Assembly (NCBI GenBank): GCA_017506175.1
Contig: JAFVNW010000035.1
Coordinates: 1-52,400, forward strand
Direction: 5' to 3'
DNA from: Bacteroidales bacterium
Lineage (GTDB): Bacteria; Bacteroidota; Bacteroidia; Bacteroidales; WCHB1-69
Length of the DNA: 52,400 bases
The notes below the pieces were generated by a model that was given only the letters and a program-made list of their open reading frames with translations, made no database searches and was not told where the DNA came from. Below are positions 1 through 9,042 of the stretch, one piece after another; within the stretch, counting starts at the first letter, position 1, and every line of letters starts with the position of its first letter. Both the position numbers and the translations under genes were made by a program.

Positions 1-8
1 AAACGGCA

Positions 9-50
9 ATGGTTATTTGTTTGTTTTTCAGATAAATAACCATTTTTTTT
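9..50 (+). terminator. Intrinsic terminator of an upstream gene outside the window
   Basis: A perfect 10-bp inverted repeat (ATGGTTATTT at 9-18, AAATAACCAT at 34-43) is followed by seven T residues. The T-tract lies on the + strand, so it most likely ends a + strand transcript that begins before the window. Confidence 0.75.
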
Positions 51-94
51 GTCAGAAAAATATTGAAATGGAATGTCGGAAGCAACTTTGCGAA

Positions 95-139
95 AAATGC
101 AAAAAGAAAGAGGATGACTACTTTTTAGTCACCCTCTTT
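95..139 (-). terminator. Intrinsic terminator of the pssA/LOG operon
   Basis: The arms at 107-120 and 126-139 form a 14-bp stem. The one non-Watson-Crick position becomes a G-U wobble only in the minus-strand RNA, and a T-rich tract follows in that direction. This places the stop of the minus-strand pssA/LOG transcript about 40 bases after the LOG stop codon. Confidence 0.75.
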
Positions 140-180
140 TTATTTTAAACACTCCAAATCTACGATTCAACAGCCGCCGT

Positions 181-777
181 TCACTTTCTCTTGGTATAAG
201 TACCGATCCAATCACTATCATTCTGATATTCAAAATTTTCGAGGCAGGTAAAGACCTCGTCCACTGTAGTAGCGGTGAGAATCAAACTGCGATGGAAAGG
301 ACGGAGGAAACCCTCATCCAGAAAGTGTTGGATTTGCGACAGCAGCGCATCGTAATAACCGTCATGGTTCAGCAGTACGATAGGCTTGTGATGGATGCCC
401 AGCTGCGCATCAACGATGATTTCAAAAAGTTCGTCCATCGTGCCGAAGGAGCCAGGGAGCGTGATAAACGCATCCGCCAACCGCTCCATCAACTGCTTGC
501 GCTCACTCATCGACTTGACATAAACCATCTCAGAAAGATTCTTTGCACTGACCACATCGTCCGCAAAAAAGTCGGGCATGATGCCAATCACTTTGCCATT
601 CTTCTGAAGAGCGGCCTCCGCCACAGCACCCATCAAGCCCAATTTTGCACCTCCATAGTAAACGGAGAGGCTGTTCTCGGCGCATTTTTCTCCAAGGGCG
701 GATGCCAAACGCATATATTTTTCCGATGCACCATCGGAAGAGCCGCAGAAAACCGCGACAGAACGAAGATTTTTCAT
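181..777 (-). CDS. LOG-family nucleotide phosphoribohydrolase (TIGR00730-type)
   Basis: This 198-residue protein has the LOG/lysine-decarboxylase-like fold signature: a Rossmann start (VAVFCGSS), YYGGAKLGLMG at residues 40-50, the SERK segment at 91-94 and PGSFGTMDE at 108-116, which corresponds to the PGGxGTxxE motif holding the catalytic Glu and nucleotide-binding glycines. Family members cleave the N-glycosidic bond of nucleoside 5'-monophosphates (cytokinin ribotides in plants); bacterial substrates are often uncertain. The second Gly of the motif is Ser here. Length is normal for the family. The start overlaps the pssA stop by 4 bases (ATGA), so it is probably translated by coupling with pssA. 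Family assignment is secure; the substrate is not. Confidence 0.9.
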   Translation of the reverse strand: MKNLRSVAVFCGSSDGASEKYMRLASALGEKCAENSLSVYYGGAKLGLMGAVAEAALQKNGKVIGIMPDFFADDVVSAKNLSEMVYVKSMSERKQLMERLADAFITLPGSFGTMDELFEIIVDAQLGIHHKPIVLLNHDGYYDALLSQIQHFLDEGFLRPFHRSLILTATTVDEVFTCLENFEYQNDSDWIGTYTKRK

Positions 778-1487
778 TGCAATGGGTGTTTAAGGGGGAT
801 ACGCACAAGTGAGATCAGGATGTAAGCCAAAATGATAATCGGAAATGCGCCGAAACGGAAGATGACGAACAATACGACTGCCAATGCCAAAAAGATGTAG
901 CGAACCAGATTCTCCTTGAATTTCAGATTCTTAAACTTGAGCGAAAACATTGGGATATCGGAAAGCAAGAGAACGGCGAAAGCAAGGGAGAGCAGGAAAA
1001 CCACCCAGAAATGGTTGAGAACAGCCAGTGATTTGGCAGAAAAATGCAGGTAACCGATGAACAGCGCGTTGGCAGGCGTGGCCAATCCGCGGAACTCCGT
1101 GTGCTGACGCTCATCATGGTTGAACTTCGCCAAACGCAAAGCGGAGCATGCAGGAATAACAAAGACGCAATAGGGCAGAATCCGCATGAGCCCCTCTTGT
1201 GCAGCAGGCGGCAACGTATTGTCAATCAACTGGTTCAAAAAAACAAAGAGAATAGTGGTTGGGGCAACACCGAAAGAGACGACATCAGCCAGCGAGTCCA
1301 AATCAACACCAATGACAGACTGCACTTTCAGCATTCGCGCAGCGAACCCATCGAAGAAATCGAAAACCGCCGACAGAAGTATCATCAAGGACGCCACTTC
1401 GAGCATACCGCGCGTTGCAAACAGTATTGAAAGACAGCCAGAAATCAGATTGCTACAGGTTATTAGATTGGGAATGTGCTTTTTCAT
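774..1487 (-). CDS. pssA: CDP-diacylglycerol--serine O-phosphatidyltransferase
   Basis: A 237-residue integral membrane enzyme that makes phosphatidylserine, the precursor of phosphatidylethanolamine. The CDP-alcohol phosphatidyltransferase signature DGx2ARx8Gx3Dx3D is complete (D46, G47, A50, R51, G60, D64, D68), and several hydrophobic segments follow. I place the start at 1487 (MKKHIPNLIT) rather than at the upstream in-frame ATG at 1511, because a TAnnTTTG promoter box at 1509-1516 overlaps that codon. An AAGG sequence sits just before the chosen ATG. The gene overlaps the LOG gene by 4 bases and shares its terminator. Confidence 0.93.
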   Translation of the reverse strand: MKKHIPNLITCSNLISGCLSILFATRGMLEVASLMILLSAVFDFFDGFAARMLKVQSVIGVDLDSLADVVSFGVAPTTILFVFLNQLIDNTLPPAAQEGLMRILPYCVFVIPACSALRLAKFNHDERQHTEFRGLATPANALFIGYLHFSAKSLAVLNHFWVVFLLSLAFAVLLLSDIPMFSLKFKNLKFKENLVRYIFLALAVVLFVIFRFGAFPIIILAYILISLVRIPLKHPLQ

Positions 1488-1508
1488 TTCCTTATGTGAA
1501 AAACGGCG

Positions 1509-1516
1509 CAAAAATA
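1509..1516 (-). promoter_or_regulatory. -7 box of pssA promoter
   Basis: Read on the minus strand, TATTTTTG fits the Bacteroidota primary-sigma -7 consensus TAnnTTTG. It lies about 22 bases before the pssA start, which decides the start codon. Confidence 0.65.
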
Positions 1517-1585
1517 CGATTTTTTTTCACATGAGATTGTGAAAATAAATGTCGGTTTCGGACAAAATTCACCAAAAAAAAGAAG

Positions 1586-1593
1586 TATATTTG
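1586..1593 (+). promoter_or_regulatory. -7 box of the envC-like gene promoter
   Basis: TATATTTG followed by C fits TAnnTTTG and lies 45 bases before the chosen start of the EnvC-like gene. It is divergent from the pssA promoter. Confidence 0.65.
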
Positions 1594-1638
1594 CAGGCTT
1601 GATTGTGCAAAATCCGCTTCAAGCGCAACCAATTGATT

Positions 1639-2898
1639 ATGAAGAAAATAGTTATTGCATTTTTGATCATTGCCACCTCATTGTCATTCTTTTTGCTTGA
1701 TGCGCAAAGTACGAGTAGCAAGCAATTGAAAAAAGACAAGCAAAAGCTCGAAAGGGAAATCAAAAACACGCAAGAACTGTTGAATCAAACACGCAAGAAC
1801 AAAAACGCCTCCCTTGAACAGATTGCGGTTCTCAGGAAACAGATTTCAAACCGCGAGGACATGGTTGTCGCGCTCACAGACGAAATCACCCGCCTTGAGG
1901 ACGAGATGGCGCTGAACGAGAAACTGTCGAAGAGCCTCGACCGGAAACTAGCGTACATGAAAGACGATTACGCGCGAGTGGTCTATAACGCCTACAAAAA
2001 CCGCAAACTCACCAACAAAATCACCTTCATTTTTTCAGCTGACAACTTCAGCCACATGTACCAACGCGCCAAGTACTACCGAGCGTTCGCCAAAAACGTG
2101 AAGTCGCAAGTGGAGACCATTGAAGCCACCCAAAAGGAAATAGAGAGAAAAAAGATTGAAATACAGGAGATTAAAGATGCCAAATCCGCTATTATGTCGA
2201 AAGAGGAGGCCAACCTTGCCAATTTGGAAAAAACAAAACGCGAGAAGGACAAACTGGCGGCTTCCTTAAAGACGAAGGAAAAAGAACTGTCCACCCAAAT
2301 CAAGCAAAAGCAGCAGCAGCAAAGAAAACTCGATGCGGCTATCCAAGCGGCCATCCAGAAGGAGATTGCCGCCGCCAACGCGAAAAAGGCAAAGAGCAAT
2401 AAAGGCAAAAGCACTTCCACAGGAAAATCGGGAGGGAATACTAGCAGCAAACCGGTCATCACGATGACCCCAGAGGAACAAAAGCTCAGCAACACTTTCG
2501 CCGGCAACCAAGGGCGCCTTCCATGGCCGGTGACCAAATGCAGCAAACTTCGCGGCTTCGGAACCTACCCGCACCCCGACGTACCTTCCGTACAAATCCA
2601 AAACAACGGCATCGACCTGCTGACCGAAGCCGGAGCCCCCGTCAGAGCCGTCTATCAAGGAGAAGTGGTCAGCGTAATGGACATCTCCGGCACCAAGGTC
2701 GTCATCATCAAGCATGGAGAGTATATGACTGTATATCAAAACCTTGCGACAATTACAGTTAAGAAAGGGCAAAACGTCACCAGCAAACAAAACATCGGCA
2801 CAGTTGCCAAAAACAACGACACCGGAACCTACATTCTTCACTTCGCCCTCCTCAAAATGCAAACCTATCTTAACCCAAGCTCCTGGCTGGCCCAATAA
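1639..2898 (+). CDS. EnvC-like coiled-coil protein with degenerate LytM (M23) domain
   Basis: A 419-residue protein with an N-terminal signal peptide (MKKIVIAFLIIATSLSF, ending near DAQS), a long charged coiled coil from about residue 25 to 235, a Lys/Ser-rich linker, and a C-terminal LytM/M23 domain from about 290. The domain keeps GID and the final HF but the metal ligands are largely gone: the first-motif His is Asn (NNGID), the YxHL His is Asn (VYQNL) and HLHF is replaced by ILHF. That matches EnvC-type activators of cell-wall amidases rather than an active endopeptidase. The start at 1639 is chosen because the signal peptide begins there. A two-base gap to the next gene suggests one transcript. 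Confidence 0.87.
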   Translation: MKKIVIAFLIIATSLSFFLLDAQSTSSKQLKKDKQKLEREIKNTQELLNQTRKNKNASLEQIAVLRKQISNREDMVVALTDEITRLEDEMALNEKLSKSLDRKLAYMKDDYARVVYNAYKNRKLTNKITFIFSADNFSHMYQRAKYYRAFAKNVKSQVETIEATQKEIERKKIEIQEIKDAKSAIMSKEEANLANLEKTKREKDKLAASLKTKEKELSTQIKQKQQQQRKLDAAIQAAIQKEIAAANAKKAKSNKGKSTSTGKSGGNTSSKPVITMTPEEQKLSNTFAGNQGRLPWPVTKCSKLRGFGTYPHPDVPSVQIQNNGIDLLTEAGAPVRAVYQGEVVSVMDISGTKVVIIKHGEYMTVYQNLATITVKKGQNVTSKQNIGTVAKNNDTGTYILHFALLKMQTYLNPSSWLAQ

Positions 2899-2900
2899 TT

Positions 2901-3491
2901 ATGTACCTCAACGAAGCACTTTTCTCGGACTTTTTGGAATCGAAGGAGATTCTATGGCTGGGCATCGATTTCTCCAAAGCGAAATTCACCAGAAAAGGAT
3001 TCGATTTCACCCCGGAAATCCTCCGCTACTATTTCAACGAGTGGAACACGCTCATCATCTCCGACCAAAAGAAATACGACATCCGTCTCAGCTTCCGAAA
3101 ACCGATCATGAACTACGACCTTTCGTTGATTTCAAAAAAGAACAAGTCGGTTAAACTCAACAATTTACTTTGCGAAAACATCAATATGTCGGACGTTTTC
3201 AGCGATGAGGACATCTGCGAATACGTAAAGACACTCGCCTCCCCCACCCAGTTCAAATACGGGCTCCTCTTCATCGTGGAATCACTTGACACGCACAGCA
3301 AAACGGGCGCCGTCTGGGTGGCCATCATCGAAACCAATACCCACACTCCTGTGCTCTGCGAAAAATTCCTAAAAGTCCCCAGCGGCTTCGGAACCAAAAA
3401 CTACTGGGGGAGAATCTTCTACAACCTGCTCTTCGACATCAAAAGTTACGCCTTCTACCGATGGGAAAACCTTGTGAGAGTTAACAACTAA
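2901..3491 (+). CDS. Conserved-looking protein of unknown function
   Basis: A 196-residue, probably cytoplasmic protein with no signal peptide or membrane segment. I do not recognise a named family. Visible features are WLGIDFSKAKF near residue 19-29, which may be the start of an alpha/beta core, and a C-terminal VPSGFGTKNYWGRI segment. It starts two bases after the EnvC-like stop and is followed 23 bases later by the phosphohexomutase, so it is in the same operon. Its position hints at an envelope or division-related role, but nothing in the sequence proves it. Confidence 0.75.
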   Translation: MYLNEALFSDFLESKEILWLGIDFSKAKFTRKGFDFTPEILRYYFNEWNTLIISDQKKYDIRLSFRKPIMNYDLSLISKKNKSVKLNNLLCENINMSDVFSDEDICEYVKTLASPTQFKYGLLFIVESLDTHSKTGAVWVAIIETNTHTPVLCEKFLKVPSGFGTKNYWGRIFYNLLFDIKSYAFYRWENLVRVNN

Positions 3492-3514
3492 TCATTAATC
3501 ATAAATCACTAAAA

Positions 3515-4855
3515 ATGTCTGCATTTAAAGCTTACGATTTCAGAGGGGTGTTCAACAAGGATTTTACGTTGGACACAATTTACAGGATTGGATTTTACCT
3601 TCCTAAATTACTGAATGTCAATAAAGTACTGGTTGGTCGCGACATGCGAGTCTCCTCTCCTGCCATGTTTGACTCCCTTACACGCGGCATCACCGACGCA
3701 GGGGCCGATGTGTATGACATGGGGCTGACGACCACCCCGATGGTCTATTATTTCACTGCCAAGCATCACTTTGATGCCTCAGTGATGATTACCGCCTCCC
3801 ACAATCCGAAAGAGCACAACGGTTTGAAGGTATCCACCACCAACGCACTCCCCGTCGGCTACGACACCGGGTTGAGCAAACTGGAAAAGATGATTGTGGA
3901 TGCTCCGCAACCCGTAGAGAACAAGGGGAAAATCATCAATCATGATGTAAAAAGCGAATATCTGGAGTTCCAAAAGCAGTATTCATACGACATCAGCAAC
4001 TTGAAAATCGCGATGGACTGCTGCAATGGGATGGCTTCCATTCTGGTAAAAGACATTTTCGGGAACGCCCCGATTTACATCTACGACGATCTGGACGGCA
4101 CTTTCCCGCATCATGAGGCGAATCCGCTGGAGCCACAAAACATCAAGGATTTGCAGGCATTGGTGCTGAAAGAGAAAGCCGACATCGGCGTGATTTTCGA
4201 CGGCGATGCCGACCGCGTGATGTTCGTTGACGAAAAGGGCAGCTTCATTCCACCCGACCTGATGATTGCCGTTCTCGGCCTCTATTTCATCAAAGAAAAG
4301 AACTACCAAGGCAAAGTTATTCAAGACATCCGCACCTCCAAATCCGTTGGCGAGTTCATCCACAAGCTTGGACGCGAAGTACATATCTGGCGTGTGGGAA
4401 GAGCCTATGCCGCACTGAAACTGCGCGAGATTGACGGCGCATTCGGCGGCGAGTTCGCCGGACACTACTATTTCCGCGACTTCTTCTACTCCGACTCAGC
4501 CATGATTGCCTCCCAAGTCATCCTGCACATTGTCAGCGAAATGAAGAAAAAAGGCGTTACCGTCTCCCAACTCATCTCCCAGATTGCCGTTTACGCCAAC
4601 TCTGGCGAGGTCAACTTCCGCATCGAGAAGAAAAAAGAGGCAATGGACGCACTGAAAGATTATTTCATGGCTAAGGAGACCTCCACCCAATTCATGGACT
4701 TCGATGGCTACCGCATTGAGTTTGCTGATTGGTGGTTCAATGTAAGACCCTCAAACACAGAACCTTATCTTCGTCTATTGATGGAAGCTAAAAACCAGGT
4801 ACTGCTGGATGAAAAGATGGCGGAAGCCAGAAAAGTGCTCTCCGACTTCCTATAA
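3515..4855 (+). CDS. manB: Phosphomannomutase/phosphoglucomutase
   Basis: A 446-residue alpha-D-phosphohexomutase that interconverts the 6- and 1-phosphates of mannose or glucose, feeding nucleotide-sugar synthesis. All signature loops are present: the phosphoserine loop TASHNPKEHNG (about residues 92-102), the metal-binding DGDADR loop (about 228-233), the sugar-specificity loop GGEFAGHYYF (about 315-324) and the phosphate-binding RPSNTEPYLR loop near the C-terminus. GGEFAGH resembles enzymes acting on both mannose and glucose phosphates. It could supply precursors to the polysaccharide locus 15 kb away; that is inference. Confidence 0.92.
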   Translation: MSAFKAYDFRGVFNKDFTLDTIYRIGFYLPKLLNVNKVLVGRDMRVSSPAMFDSLTRGITDAGADVYDMGLTTTPMVYYFTAKHHFDASVMITASHNPKEHNGLKVSTTNALPVGYDTGLSKLEKMIVDAPQPVENKGKIINHDVKSEYLEFQKQYSYDISNLKIAMDCCNGMASILVKDIFGNAPIYIYDDLDGTFPHHEANPLEPQNIKDLQALVLKEKADIGVIFDGDADRVMFVDEKGSFIPPDLMIAVLGLYFIKEKNYQGKVIQDIRTSKSVGEFIHKLGREVHIWRVGRAYAALKLREIDGAFGGEFAGHYYFRDFFYSDSAMIASQVILHIVSEMKKKGVTVSQLISQIAVYANSGEVNFRIEKKKEAMDALKDYFMAKETSTQFMDFDGYRIEFADWWFNVRPSNTEPYLRLLMEAKNQVLLDEKMAEARKVLSDFL

Positions 4856-4977
4856 AACCGAACAAGACAACGGGCCTTAAACTTATATTGATTCCAGAAA
4901 TCAAAGCACCCGCATTTTGCATAAAGTCTCGGCAAGTAAACAGCACAGTCAACGCAAATCAAATAGAAGGGAGAAAC

Positions 4978-5715
4978 ATGTATCTGACCATAGACATCGG
5001 CAACACGCGGCAAAAGGCGGGGCTCTTTTCCGACGATGCGGAATTGATTGAAAATATTGCGAAAGCTGAATTGGAAGAATCCGACATTGCAGATTTATGC
5101 GAAAAACACGCCATTGAATACTCTATTATTTCAACCGTTGGTGCGCGAAACGTGGATGTCGAGGCATACCTGAATCGGAATACGACCCTTCTCCCCTTTT
5201 CACACGAAACCCCGCTTCCCATCCGAATCGACTACGACGAGCCGCAGACCTTAGGGTTGGATCGTATAGCCGATGCCGTGGCTGCGCACACGACCTTCCC
5301 CGACAAAAACGTCCTCTCCATTCAGGCCGGAACCTGTCTGGTAATGGACTTTGTAACGAAGGAGGGCGTTTTCAAGGGCGGCTCCATTTCCCCAGGATTG
5401 GACATGCGCTTTGCGGCACTTCACCATTACACACAGCGGCTGCCACTGGTGAAAAAAAGGGAGATTGATTTTTACATTGGGCATTCCACCCGCCAATCCA
5501 TCGAAAGCGGCGTCATCAATGGCATCGCCGATGAAATCAACGGGGCGATTTCCCGTTATAAACAACAATTCGGTGAGATACAGATTGTTCTGACTGGGGG
5601 AAACAAAAATGATTTGGAAAAGTCAATAAAAAATACGATATTTGCCCCCTCAAATTTTATACTGTACGGACTTTGTAAAGTGTTGATTTTCAATGTTAAA
5701 AAAGGAAGGATTTAA
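4978..5715 (+). CDS. coaX: Type III pantothenate kinase
   Basis: A 245-residue enzyme that phosphorylates pantothenate, the first step of coenzyme A synthesis. It begins YLTIDIGNTRQK (the ASKHA phosphate-1 motif), has IQAGTCLVMDF as the second nucleotide motif and GGSISPGLDMRFAAL typical of CoaX. The start at 4978 is preferred over the upstream ATG at 4888, because the conserved phosphate loop follows immediately and a strong AGAAGGGAG ribosome site precedes it. Its 3' end overlaps the next gene by 23 bases. Confidence 0.92.
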   Translation: MYLTIDIGNTRQKAGLFSDDAELIENIAKAELEESDIADLCEKHAIEYSIISTVGARNVDVEAYLNRNTTLLPFSHETPLPIRIDYDEPQTLGLDRIADAVAAHTTFPDKNVLSIQAGTCLVMDFVTKEGVFKGGSISPGLDMRFAALHHYTQRLPLVKKREIDFYIGHSTRQSIESGVINGIADEINGAISRYKQQFGEIQIVLTGGNKNDLEKSIKNTIFAPSNFILYGLCKVLIFNVKKGRI

Positions 5716-6973
5716 GTTAGTCGCTATCATTGTTCTGCTTTTGGGTTTCCATTTCGGCCAAGCGCAGAACTCGATTAATTCGCCCTACTCCAAATATGGC
5801 TTCGGTTTGCCGAGCAAGGTGACGAGCGGAGCGTACGACGCGATGGGGAAAGTAGGCTATGCTATGCAGAATCCCTACCTCATCAACTTTAAGAACCCCG
5901 CCTCCTATGCAGCATTCGACTCGCTTTCGTTCATTGCGGACGTAGCGTTCAGCATATACTCCAGCACTTTGAAGACTTCGGAAATCTCACAGAAAGCCAC
6001 CTACGCACGTCCGGGCTATTTCACCCTCGGATTGCCGGTAACAAAACATTGGCGAACCTCTGCCGGCATTCTGCCCTTCAGCAATCTGGGATATAGCATT
6101 ATTGACTCCAAGACCATGGACCATGTCACCTCGGTCAAATACTCCTACGATGCAGACGGAGGCTTGATGCAGTTATATTGGGGCAACGCCTTCAAAATCT
6201 GCAAAGGCCTCTCCATCGGGTTGAACGCATCGTACCTGTTCGGAACATTAAGTTACTCACAATCAGCGATATATGATGGAAGCTACTTCTTTAACACAAG
6301 GGTAAGCCGCACCATTTTGGTTGACGGTATTTATCTCTCCGGCGGCATCCAATACTTTACCACCATTAAAAACAAGCACCGTCTGGGGTTCGGACTTGTG
6401 TATGAAAACACCGCCTATCTTTGGACCAAGCAGTCGGACTTCATCTACAACTATTCAGAATCGGGGACTTCGGAAATACTGAATGATTCCGTTTCTTACA
6501 ACGACGGCAAATCGAATATGCGTATTCCGCAGACAATTGGCGGCGGGATCTCCTATCAATACAAAGACAAATTGTGGATCACAGCCGATGTGTCATGGCA
6601 GAATTACTCGAAATTCTCAGTAGGTGGCGAGACCAGCAATGAGATGCGCGATGCGCTCACCGGTTCCGTAGGGCTGCAATTCGTATCCAATGCCACCTCA
6701 TCCAACTATCTGAAAAAAATCCGTCTTCGCATTGGCGCACGCTACACAACCGGACAAATCGTGCTTAATGACCAAACCATCCAGGATTTCAGCGTATCGC
6801 TCGGACTGGGTTTTCCTCTGAAACTCTACAGCAACAACTCCTCATTAGGGGTGATGTTCGAGTACGGACAAATGGGTACCATCAAGTATAATTTAGTGAA
6901 GGAGAATTATTTTAGGATTTCTTTGCATTTCACATTACAAGAAAAGTGGTATCAGCGCGTTAAGTTAGAATAA
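5693..6973 (+). CDS. Outer-membrane beta-barrel protein
   Basis: A 426-residue protein with a signal peptide (hydrophobic core LVAIIVLLLGFHFG, cleavage near AQ). The mature part has alternating aromatic and polar strands, an N-terminal NPASYAAFDSL segment like those of FadL/PorV-type Bacteroidota barrels, and glycine-rich beta turns to the end. The cargo is unknown. It overlaps coaX by 23 bases and precedes a TPR protein and lptC, so its synthesis may be tied to outer-membrane assembly. The start at 5693 is the only ATG that gives a full signal peptide. Confidence 0.8.
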   Translation: MLKKEGFKLVAIIVLLLGFHFGQAQNSINSPYSKYGFGLPSKVTSGAYDAMGKVGYAMQNPYLINFKNPASYAAFDSLSFIADVAFSIYSSTLKTSEISQKATYARPGYFTLGLPVTKHWRTSAGILPFSNLGYSIIDSKTMDHVTSVKYSYDADGGLMQLYWGNAFKICKGLSIGLNASYLFGTLSYSQSAIYDGSYFFNTRVSRTILVDGIYLSGGIQYFTTIKNKHRLGFGLVYENTAYLWTKQSDFIYNYSESGTSEILNDSVSYNDGKSNMRIPQTIGGGISYQYKDKLWITADVSWQNYSKFSVGGETSNEMRDALTGSVGLQFVSNATSSNYLKKIRLRIGARYTTGQIVLNDQTIQDFSVSLGLGFPLKLYSNNSSLGVMFEYGQMGTIKYNLVKENYFRISLHFTLQEKWYQRVKLE

Positions 6974-7018
6974 AACACAGGAATAATTAATAACCATTAA
7001 ATAAGAAAGGAAAGAAAA

Positions 7019-8467
7019 ATGAAAAAGACATTATTGATGGTCGCAGCAATTATGATCTGCTTTGCTTTTGGAGTTCAAGCCCAAACGCCTTGTGGAGCCA
7101 AATATGGAGCGACCCCTGAAGACTCCACGACCTGCCGTCAAAACATCACTGCATTCTCCGTTCACTACAAGGCCAAAAACTACAATGACGCCTATATGGC
7201 ATGGGGAAAGCTGGTAGAAATCTGCCCTTGCTCATGGAACGGCATCTTCATCAACGGAACCACGATGTTGGAAAACCTCATTAAAGCCGAAAAAGACAGT
7301 CTGCGCCGCGAACACTTGATTGACACGTTGCTGTGGACTTACGACATCCGTCCCAAATACGACGAAAGCTACACCGAGGGACGCGGACTCGGGTTCAAGG
7401 CATTCTACATCCTGAAATATCGTCAAAAACAACTCAATGACATTGACAAGCTGAAGGAGGTTTTCTACATGTTTGAACGTTCAGTGGATATGGAAAAAGA
7501 GGAGACAGATCCCGACATTTGGAATCAGTACTTTACCCTTGCCTCCCGCCTTGCTCCCGCTTTGCGCGACACCAGCATCGTGATTGATGCCTACGAACGC
7601 GCCAACGAATACATAGACGACGCCAAGGTGAAATGCTACGAGAGACTGGAAGCCGACACTGCCGAGCTGGCCGGACTCCAAGCCCAATTCGACGCCAATG
7701 AAATCGACAAGATGAAATACGACAAAGAGGCGAAAGTGCTGACCAGCGACACTACCCGCCAATACAAGCTTCTCAAGAAATACGATGGCGTTTTCGCCAA
7801 AATCGAGAAGCAATTCCTCCCCTTCGCCAGCTGCGAGATGTTGGAAAAAATCTATGCCAGCAAATTGGAAGAGCACAAGACCAACATTCCGCTGCTGCAA
7901 AAGATGCTGAAGACGCTGGATAGAACAGGCTGCCGTACTTCCACCATCTACAAGGACATCCTTGAAATCGTTTACACCAACGCTCCTACAGCCGCATCCG
8001 CTGAAATGATGGGCGGTTTCTACTTTGCTGAAAAAGACTATGACAAAGCCTCCACTTTCTACAACGAAGCCATTAAGATGTACACGACCAATGAAAAGAG
8101 AACCCAACCCTACTACTATCTGGCCAACATCGAGTACCTGAAAAAGAACTTCTCTGCCGCAAGAAACTACGCATACAAGGCTCTGAGTTGCAATGCCAAC
8201 TTCGGCAAAGCCTATATGCTGATTGGCGATATGTACGCGGCATCCTCTGTAGGTGGCGACGATGCCATTCCGGGAGCTCAAAACTGGGCCGCCGTTGACA
8301 AGTACAACAAAGCCGTTGCCGTTGATCCCTCACTGGCCAACGACGTGGCCAAGAGAAGAAGCCGCCTCAAATTCCCCGACGGAGCGGTTGTATTCCAAAA
8401 GGGCTACAGCAAAGGTCAAACCTACCGCGTTGGCGGCTGGATTGGTGAAACGACCACAATCCGCTAA
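7019..8467 (+). CDS. Secreted/periplasmic TPR-repeat protein
   Basis: A 482-residue protein with a clear signal peptide (MKKTLLMVAAIMICFAFGVQAQ). The mature part is mostly alpha-helical, with TPR-like repeats best seen at about residues 325-445 (GGFYFAEKDYDKASTFYNEA, then YYYLANIEYLKKNFSAARNYAYKAL and KAYMLIGDMY). Cys residues near the mature N-terminus (CGAKY, TCRQN) could form a disulfide. A purine-rich AAGGAAAG ribosome site precedes the ATG. Its stop codon shares a base with the lptC start, so translation of the two is coupled. A scaffold role in envelope assembly is inferred from context. Confidence 0.8.
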   Translation: MKKTLLMVAAIMICFAFGVQAQTPCGAKYGATPEDSTTCRQNITAFSVHYKAKNYNDAYMAWGKLVEICPCSWNGIFINGTTMLENLIKAEKDSLRREHLIDTLLWTYDIRPKYDESYTEGRGLGFKAFYILKYRQKQLNDIDKLKEVFYMFERSVDMEKEETDPDIWNQYFTLASRLAPALRDTSIVIDAYERANEYIDDAKVKCYERLEADTAELAGLQAQFDANEIDKMKYDKEAKVLTSDTTRQYKLLKKYDGVFAKIEKQFLPFASCEMLEKIYASKLEEHKTNIPLLQKMLKTLDRTGCRTSTIYKDILEIVYTNAPTAASAEMMGGFYFAEKDYDKASTFYNEAIKMYTTNEKRTQPYYYLANIEYLKKNFSAARNYAYKALSCNANFGKAYMLIGDMYAASSVGGDDAIPGAQNWAAVDKYNKAVAVDPSLANDVAKRRSRLKFPDGAVVFQKGYSKGQTYRVGGWIGETTTIR

Positions 8468-9039
8468 TGTACCGGCTTAATCCACAACAAAATATCAAAA
8501 GCACCCTCTGCATTCTCCTGCTGGGGGTGCTTTTTGTTGCTTGCAAAGACGACAAGTTCAACCAAAACGAACTGATGAGATATAACGGGAAAATCCCCGA
8601 TGAGTCGGCCACAAACCTCGACCTCAATCTCAGTGAAGCAGGCAAACTCAGCTTTGAGATCCACACCCCCCTGCTCAACAAGTACGGCGGAGACAATCCC
8701 TATATGGACTGTCCGGAAGGAATCGAAATCATCTCATACGACAACGACGGAACGCCCGAAGCACGACTTACCGCCGACTATGCCATCAACGAAGAACGAA
8801 ACATGCGGATGGAAGCCCGTCGTAACGTGGTGATAACCAACCTTAAACAGGGGGACACTCTCAAAACGAAAAAAATCATCTGGGACAAACGCAACAAACG
8901 CATCTACTCCAATGTGCGTGTCATCCAGATTCGCGCCGACGGTACCGTGAACATTGGCGACGGCTTCGATGCCGATGAGCGTTTTGCTAAATACACCGTC
9001 CGGAATCCACGCGGACAAGTGGTGGCGGACAAGTTATAA
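8467..9039 (+). CDS. lptC: LPS export protein LptC (lipoprotein form)
   Basis: A 190-residue protein whose N-terminus ends in a lipobox-like LFVAC, giving a predicted lipid-anchored Cys near residue 26. The rest matches the LptC beta-jellyroll: a conserved start of the fold at SFEIHTPLLNKY, PEGIEIISYDNDG, LTADYAINEERN, NVVITNLKQGDTLKT and a C-terminal GDGFDADE. LptC takes LPS from LptB2FG and passes it to LptA across the periplasm. The ATG overlaps the previous TAA by one base. No other lpt gene is in the window. Confidence 0.88.
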   Translation: MYRLNPQQNIKSTLCILLLGVLFVACKDDKFNQNELMRYNGKIPDESATNLDLNLSEAGKLSFEIHTPLLNKYGGDNPYMDCPEGIEIISYDNDGTPEARLTADYAINEERNMRMEARRNVVITNLKQGDTLKTKKIIWDKRNKRIYSNVRVIQIRADGTVNIGDGFDADERFAKYTVRNPRGQVVADKL

Positions 9040-9042
9040 AAC

